Shown one piece after another: positions 13,541 through 17,611 of a stretch of DNA of 17,611 nucleotides (positions are counted from its first letter, which is position 1; each line of letters opens with the position of its first letter). The stretch is taken from positions 23,005 to 40,615 of the forward strand of contig DFFY01000106.1 of the NCBI GenBank assembly GCA_002371115.1. The letters run 5' to 3'. The stretch comes from Bacteroidales bacterium UBA3764. Lineage in GTDB: Bacteria > Bacteroidota > Bacteroidia > Bacteroidales > UBA932. Below the pieces are notes generated by a model that ran no database searches, was not told the DNA's origin, and saw only the letters and a list, made by a program, of their open reading frames with translations. A program made the translations under genes and the position numbers.

Positions 13541-14683
13541 ATGAAAAAGACACTATTTGCCCTTGCCGCCCTGGCGGCCCTCGTTTCCTGCCAGAGTCTG
13601 AAAGAAGAATGGCAGCCTGTATTTGATGGTGGCAAGAACGTCCCCGAAAGACAGACGTTCTACACGGATGCCGACATGGCCCTGAAGGGCATGACCAAAA
13701 TTTCCACCATTGCCGAACTCAAAGCCCAGTATCAGGGGAAACCCACAATGGTAAGCGGGAATGTCTGGATCAAAGGTCAGGTGACCACCAGCGACCAGAG
13801 CGGGAACATTTACAACGAGATTTACCTGCAGGACGAGTCCGGTGCCATCGACCTGAAATTGGGCCGTTCCTCGCTGTACAATGAGTATTCGCTGGGTCAA
13901 TGGGTGTACGTGTATTGTGACGGCCTTACGCTGGGCAGCTACAACGGCATGCCGCAGTTGGGTTTTGCCGCCGACGAAACGGCCACCAACGAGTACGACA
14001 CCTCCTACATCCAGCTGCAGGCGCTCATTGACGTCCATGTGTTCAAAGGTCGGACGGATACGCCCCTCAAGCCTTTGAATGTGAATGAGGCCGATCTCAA
14101 GGCGGCCCTTTCCGAGGGTACGCAGAGCCCCCTGTGGGGCAAGCTCATCACCGTGAAGGGCCTCACCTACGGCAACCAGATTTTCGCCTTGTTCTATCCC
14201 AACCCCAACATGGCCCACAAGAGCGGCAACCCGGAAAACCGTGTGTTTCTCTCCGGTGCCGGGACCTGGGGCGTAAATACCTGGGCCTGCACCAAGGCCA
14301 AGTATATTTCTTATCTGGAAGCAGGGGTATGGAATTCTGCAGAGGTAGGTAGCGGTGCAACCCGTTACGGCACCATTCTGGGAACCCCCAGCCAATATCT
14401 GAGCGAGGATGTGGCCAACAAGTTCGGTTCAGATGCCTACATCTCCTACAAGGACATTATGATCAAGTACGCCACGGCCAACTACATTTCCCACTACTTC
14501 AAGCTGGGTGCAACCGACGTGCAGGTCCGTACCAGCGGCTATGCCAAGTTCGCGGACAAAGTGCTTGACCAGCGCATCCTTGACGGAGCTCCGGTGGACA
14601 TAACCGGCATTATCACCATCTATTCCGGTGCCGCCCAGTTTACACTGGTGGACGACCCTTCCATTTCTGTGGTAATTGAATAA
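13541..14683 (+). CDS. DUF5689-like lipoprotein, possible receptor partner
   Basis: This 380-residue lipoprotein has lipobox LVSC (Cys17) followed by QSLKEE, an acidic/Lys stretch compatible with surface export. An OB-like segment lies at about residues 55-145, with ISTIAELKAQY, then VWIKGQVTTSD, IYLQDESGAIDLKLG and GQWVYVYCDGL. This pattern fits the DUF5689 family as I remember it. A second short OB-like segment closes the protein (VDITGIITIY, AQFTLVDD). The middle part (about 190-330) contains GKLITVKGL and is not recognised. No catalytic motif is visible. It follows the TonB receptor gene by 5 bp, the position susD holds in sugar loci, so a role as a substrate-binding lid or lipoprotein partner is proposed. 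That role is inference from position and fold. The next gene starts 5 bp downstream. Confidence 0.75.
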   Translation: MKKTLFALAALAALVSCQSLKEEWQPVFDGGKNVPERQTFYTDADMALKGMTKISTIAELKAQYQGKPTMVSGNVWIKGQVTTSDQSGNIYNEIYLQDESGAIDLKLGRSSLYNEYSLGQWVYVYCDGLTLGSYNGMPQLGFAADETATNEYDTSYIQLQALIDVHVFKGRTDTPLKPLNVNEADLKAALSEGTQSPLWGKLITVKGLTYGNQIFALFYPNPNMAHKSGNPENRVFLSGAGTWGVNTWACTKAKYISYLEAGVWNSAEVGSGATRYGTILGTPSQYLSEDVANKFGSDAYISYKDIMIKYATANYISHYFKLGATDVQVRTSGYAKFADKVLDQRILDGAPVDITGIITIYSGAAQFTLVDDPSISVVIE

Positions 14684-14688
14684 GTTCT

Positions 14689-16719
14689 ATGCATAAATTA
14701 TTGACTGTAGCCAGACTCTCGGGTCTGGCTATGCTCTTGACTATGAGCGCTTGTAAAACCAACACCAACATCTTCCTGCAGGAGTGGGACACCCCGTACG
14801 GGACTGCTCCTTTCTCCCAAATCACCGAAGACCAGTACCTGCCGGCCTTCAGGGCGGGCATCGAAGAAGCCCGGAAAAACGTGCAGGCCATTGTCGATAA
14901 TCCCGAGGCCCCTACCTTCGAGAACACGGTATTGGCCTATGAAAACGCCAGTCCCATCCTGGACAAGGTGCAGGGCGTGTTCTTCAACCTGTCGGAAAGC
15001 GATTCCACGCCCGGCATGCAGGCTATCGAGGAGGAAGTAATTCCCCTGGTGACCGAACTGGAGAATGATATCTTCATGAACGAGGCCTTCTTCGCCCGTG
15101 TAAAGGCCGTTTACGAGGCTTCCGAGGGCCTTACGCGCGAGCAGCAGATGGTGGTGAAGAAACTCTACCAGAACTTCGAGCGGAACGGCGTAGGGCTGGA
15201 CGAGGCTGGGAAGAAACGTTTTGCGGAGATTAGCACCCGCCTGGGCACCCTCTCCCAGAAGTTCGGCCAGAACCTGCTGGCGGAAAACAACGCCTTCAAG
15301 GACGCCACGGGCATCACCGTAAGCGAGTATTATGACTTCATGAGCTCCTGCCCGGACCGCGCTAAGCGCGAGCAGGTGTTCAAGGCCTATTCTGCCCGCT
15401 GCAACAACGGCAACGAGCACGATAATAACGCTATCGTCCTGGAAATCTTGCAGTTACGGGCCGAGATGGCCCAGCTGCTGGGATACCGCAACTTTGCCGC
15501 TTTCCAGCTGTCCAACAAGATGGCTGGCACTCCTGCCACGGTGGATGCCTTCCTGCAGCCCATCATGGATGCCGCCATGCGCAAGGCCAGGGAAGAGAAG
15601 GCCGACATGGAAAAGCTGGCCGGTCACAAGATTGAAGCGTGGGATTGGAGCTATTATGCAGAGAAAGTGCGCGCGCAGAAATACGCGCTGGATGAGAGCC
15701 AGACCAAGCCCTATTTCCAGGCTGACAGCGTCCTCAAGGGCGTTTTCACGGCTGCGGAGCGCATTTATGGCATCCGCATTGAACCCGCTCCGGAAGTGGA
15801 GGTATATACTCCCGGCGTGGGCGCTTACAAGCTCACGGAACCGGACGGCACGCTTATCGGCATATTCTATAAGGACTACTATGTGCGTCCCACCAAGCGT
15901 GGTGGTGCCTGGATGAACAACTTCCGCGACCAGTACGTCATCTCCGGCCCGACCGGGGATCGGGATGTGCGTCCCGTCATCGTGAACGTGTGCAATTTCC
16001 CGGCGCCTGGCGAGGATCCCACTTCCGCCCAGCCCAGCCTGCTCACGATTGACAATGTACAGACGGCCTTCCACGAGTTTGGCCATGCCCTGCACGGCTT
16101 CCTTACGCGTTGCAACTACAAGAGCGTTTCCGGCACCTCCGTGGCGCGTGACTTTGTGGAAATGTTCTCCCAGTTCAACGAGAACTTTGCCTTTGTGCCG
16201 GAAATTTTACGCTCCTATGCCAACGATTACCGCACCGGCGAGCCCATACCGCAGGAATTGGTGGAAAAGGTGCGCAAGAGCCTCAAATTCAACCAGGGAT
16301 TCATGACGGGCGAGCTGTGCGCCGCCTCCATTCTGGACATGAAGTGGCACGAACTGTCCGCCGCCCAGCTGGCCACGTTCCACGGTCCGGAAGACATTCG
16401 CGACTTTGAAGAGCGCGTGTGCAGGAAGATGGGACTTGTCGATGAGATTATCCCGCGCTACCGCACCACCTACTTCAACCACATCTTCAACAGCGGCTAC
16501 AGCGCCGGCTACTACAGCTATCTGTGGAGCGAAGTGCTGGCCGTGGATGCCTGGGAGAAGTTTGTGGCGGACGGCGTGTTCAACAAGGAAACCGCCGACT
16601 CCTTCCGCAAGACTTTCCTGGAGAAAGGCGGCAGCGAGGAGCCCATGGTGCTGTACAGGCAGTTCCGTGGGGCCGATCCCGACCCGGCTGCGCTCATGCG
16701 CGCCAGAGGCCTCGAATAA
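14689..16719 (+). CDS. M3 family zinc metallopeptidase (Dcp-like) lipoprotein
   Basis: This 676-residue zinc peptidase of the thimet oligopeptidase/peptidyl-dipeptidase Dcp family cuts short oligopeptides. A lipobox MSAC (Cys22) anchors it to a membrane, whereas E. coli Dcp is cytoplasmic or periplasmic without a lipid. The N-terminal helical half is followed by the catalytic region: HEFGHALH (zinc ligands His462 and His466, catalytic Glu463), and the third zinc ligand Glu491 in ARDFVEMFSQ, where Dcp has PRDFVEFPSQ. The family substrate-binding segment is near the end (NHIFNSGYSAGYYSYLWSE). Length is normal for the family and nothing is truncated. It is the last gene of the operon, 5 bp after the DUF5689-like gene. 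Its presence among nuclease genes suggests digestion of peptides from nucleoprotein, or simple co-transcription. It ends 7 bp from the convergent manA gene. Confidence 0.93.
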   Translation: MHKLLTVARLSGLAMLLTMSACKTNTNIFLQEWDTPYGTAPFSQITEDQYLPAFRAGIEEARKNVQAIVDNPEAPTFENTVLAYENASPILDKVQGVFFNLSESDSTPGMQAIEEEVIPLVTELENDIFMNEAFFARVKAVYEASEGLTREQQMVVKKLYQNFERNGVGLDEAGKKRFAEISTRLGTLSQKFGQNLLAENNAFKDATGITVSEYYDFMSSCPDRAKREQVFKAYSARCNNGNEHDNNAIVLEILQLRAEMAQLLGYRNFAAFQLSNKMAGTPATVDAFLQPIMDAAMRKAREEKADMEKLAGHKIEAWDWSYYAEKVRAQKYALDESQTKPYFQADSVLKGVFTAAERIYGIRIEPAPEVEVYTPGVGAYKLTEPDGTLIGIFYKDYYVRPTKRGGAWMNNFRDQYVISGPTGDRDVRPVIVNVCNFPAPGEDPTSAQPSLLTIDNVQTAFHEFGHALHGFLTRCNYKSVSGTSVARDFVEMFSQFNENFAFVPEILRSYANDYRTGEPIPQELVEKVRKSLKFNQGFMTGELCAASILDMKWHELSAAQLATFHGPEDIRDFEERVCRKMGLVDEIIPRYRTTYFNHIFNSGYSAGYYSYLWSEVLAVDAWEKFVADGVFNKETADSFRKTFLEKGGSEEPMVLYRQFRGADPDPAALMRARGLE

Positions 16720-16726
16720 GAGAAAT

Positions 16727-17611
16727 CTACTTAATATAGGAAGTCAATACCTTCATGCAGGCGTCGGGGACAAAACACAGGTCGTCGGCGCTTGCCGGTA
16801 TCAGGACGGTCTCGCCCTGCGCAATGTCCACGCTTTCTCCGTCCACCTCCAGCGTTCCGCTGCCTTCTATGCACATGACTACCATAAACGAGTCTATTTC
16901 CGATAAATCCTTGGCGCAGGGGAGGGTTAAATCGTAAACGCTGGTGGTGAAATACGGGCAGCTCACCACCTCCACCTCCTCGTTTTCCTCCGGCGTATAT
17001 TCCGTGCGGTAGTTGTCATAGACCTTATAGTCGATGGCGTCCTTGGCCAATTCCGTGTGTACCTCGCGCGGTTTGCCGTCCAAACCCAGGCGGCCGTAGT
17101 CGTAAATGCGGTAGGTGATGTCCGAGGTCTGCTGGATTTCCGCGATGAAGCAGCCGCCGCAGATGGCGTGAATGCGGCCCGCAGGCAGGAAGAAGACATC
17201 GCCGGCATGCACGTCATAGCGGGCCAGTACGTCGGTAATGGTTCCGTCGGCCACCTTGGCGGCGTACTCTTCCGGTGTGATGGCTTTGCTGAGTCCTGTG
17301 AGCAGGTGGGCGCCGGGCTCGGCATCCACCACATACCACATCTCCGTCTTGCCCTTGGAGCCGTTGTGCCGTTTAGCGGCCAGCGCATCGTTCGGGTGCA
17401 CCTGGATGCTCAGGTCCGTGAGCGCGTCGATGAACTTGATGAGGAGCGGGAACTCGTCCCCGGTGTTGGCGTACACGTGTTTTCCCACCAGCTGGTCCCT
17501 GTACTCGTGCACCAGGGACGCAATGCTGCGGCCGGCCAGGGGACCGTCGGCCACAATACTTTCGTTGCCTTTTACGCCGGACAGTTCCCAGCTTTCGCCA
17601 ATGTGATGCTG
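16727..17611 (-). CDS. manA: Class I mannose-6-phosphate isomerase, 3' part (5' end outside the window)
   Basis: This enzyme interconverts mannose-6-phosphate and fructose-6-phosphate in the cytoplasm using zinc. The reading frame is open to the right edge of the window and includes HHIGESWELSG, the conserved GExWELS region. The GTG at 17554 is therefore an internal valine and the true start lies beyond 17611. Zinc-site residues visible are Gln and His in QVHPND (17387-17404), Glu in KTEMWYV (17342-17344) and His in GRIHAICGG (17168-17170). IQQTSDITYRIYDYGR, also typical, follows. The C-terminal half is a small cupin ending at LTSYIK. About 294 codons are visible, most of a roughly 320-residue protein. 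It is convergent with the operon and functionally unrelated to it. Confidence 0.93.
   Translation of the reverse strand, partial: QHHIGESWELSGVKGNESIVADGPLAGRSIASLVHEYRDQLVGKHVYANTGDEFPLLIKFIDALTDLSIQVHPNDALAAKRHNGSKGKTEMWYVVDAEPGAHLLTGLSKAITPEEYAAKVADGTITDVLARYDVHAGDVFFLPAGRIHAICGGCFIAEIQQTSDITYRIYDYGRLGLDGKPREVHTELAKDAIDYKVYDNYRTEYTPEENEEVEVVSCPYFTTSVYDLTLPCAKDLSEIDSFMVVMCIEGSGTLEVDGESVDIAQGETVLIPASADDLCFVPDACMKVLTSYIK

Noticed and set aside
9540..13553. Minus-strand open frame of 1337 codons antisense to the EEP and TonB receptor genes
   Set aside because: It has the same codon-register cause, spans two convincing genes, and its product is low-complexity His/Val/Gly-rich with no domain.
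10620..14683. Classical SusC/SusD polysaccharide utilization locus
   Set aside because: The lipoprotein after the receptor lacks SusD features, and there is no glycoside hydrolase, sugar-binding module or hybrid two-component/anti-sigma regulator in the window.
17552..17554. GTG at 17554 as the manA start
   Set aside because: Nineteen more in-frame codons to the window edge include the family motif GESWELSG, so translation begins beyond 17611.

Overview
This 17.6 kb window comes from a member of the Bacteroidota, most likely Bacteroidales. The evidence is two large TonB-dependent outer-membrane receptors with carboxypeptidase-regulatory N-terminal domains, several lipoproteins carrying BACON, OB-like and DUF5689-type modules, promoter boxes of the TAnnTTTG type, and translation starts without strong Shine-Dalgarno sequences. 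GC content is high for the group, about 55-60% in most genes by eye. That would fit an Alistipes-like or related high-GC Bacteroidales lineage, but I cannot fix the genus.

Layout. (1) 1-944: the 3' part of metK, followed by a clear intrinsic terminator. (2) 1073-4384: a stand-alone Oar-like TonB-dependent receptor with its own putative promoter and a strong terminator. (3) 4514-16719: six same-strand genes separated by only 5-12 bp, behind one good Bacteroidota-type promoter (4439-4472). In order they are a 1259-residue modular lipoprotein (BACON plus five OB-like modules plus three other beta-rich modules), a lipoprotein DNA/RNA non-specific endonuclease with a BACON domain, a secreted endonuclease/exonuclease/phosphatase (EEP) family enzyme, a second TonB-dependent receptor, a DUF5689-like lipoprotein, and a lipoprotein M3 (Dcp-like) zinc peptidase. 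(4) 16727-17611: the 3' part of a class I mannose-6-phosphate isomerase gene on the minus strand, convergent with the operon. No gap between genes exceeds 300 bp.

How the genes may work together. The six-gene operon looks like a polysaccharide utilization locus in architecture: surface lipoproteins, degradative enzymes and a TonB-dependent importer. However, it has no SusD and no carbohydrate enzymes, and its two recognisable hydrolases before the receptor belong to nuclease families. The working hypothesis is an extracellular nucleic-acid scavenging system. A surface nuclease would cut DNA or RNA, the multi-OB lipoprotein would hold it, the TonB receptor with its DUF5689 partner would import fragments, and the periplasmic EEP enzyme would process them further. 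The M3 peptidase would digest associated oligopeptides. The enzyme families and gene order are well supported; the substrate and the integrated function are inference.

A second theme is mosaicism. The catalytic core of the endonuclease gene (about 8866-9290) and the last module of the large lipoprotein (about 7904-8290) are much more AT-rich than their surroundings. The nuclease core also uses codons (TCA, TTA, AGA, CGA) that neighbouring genes largely avoid. This suggests domain-level recombination within the operon.
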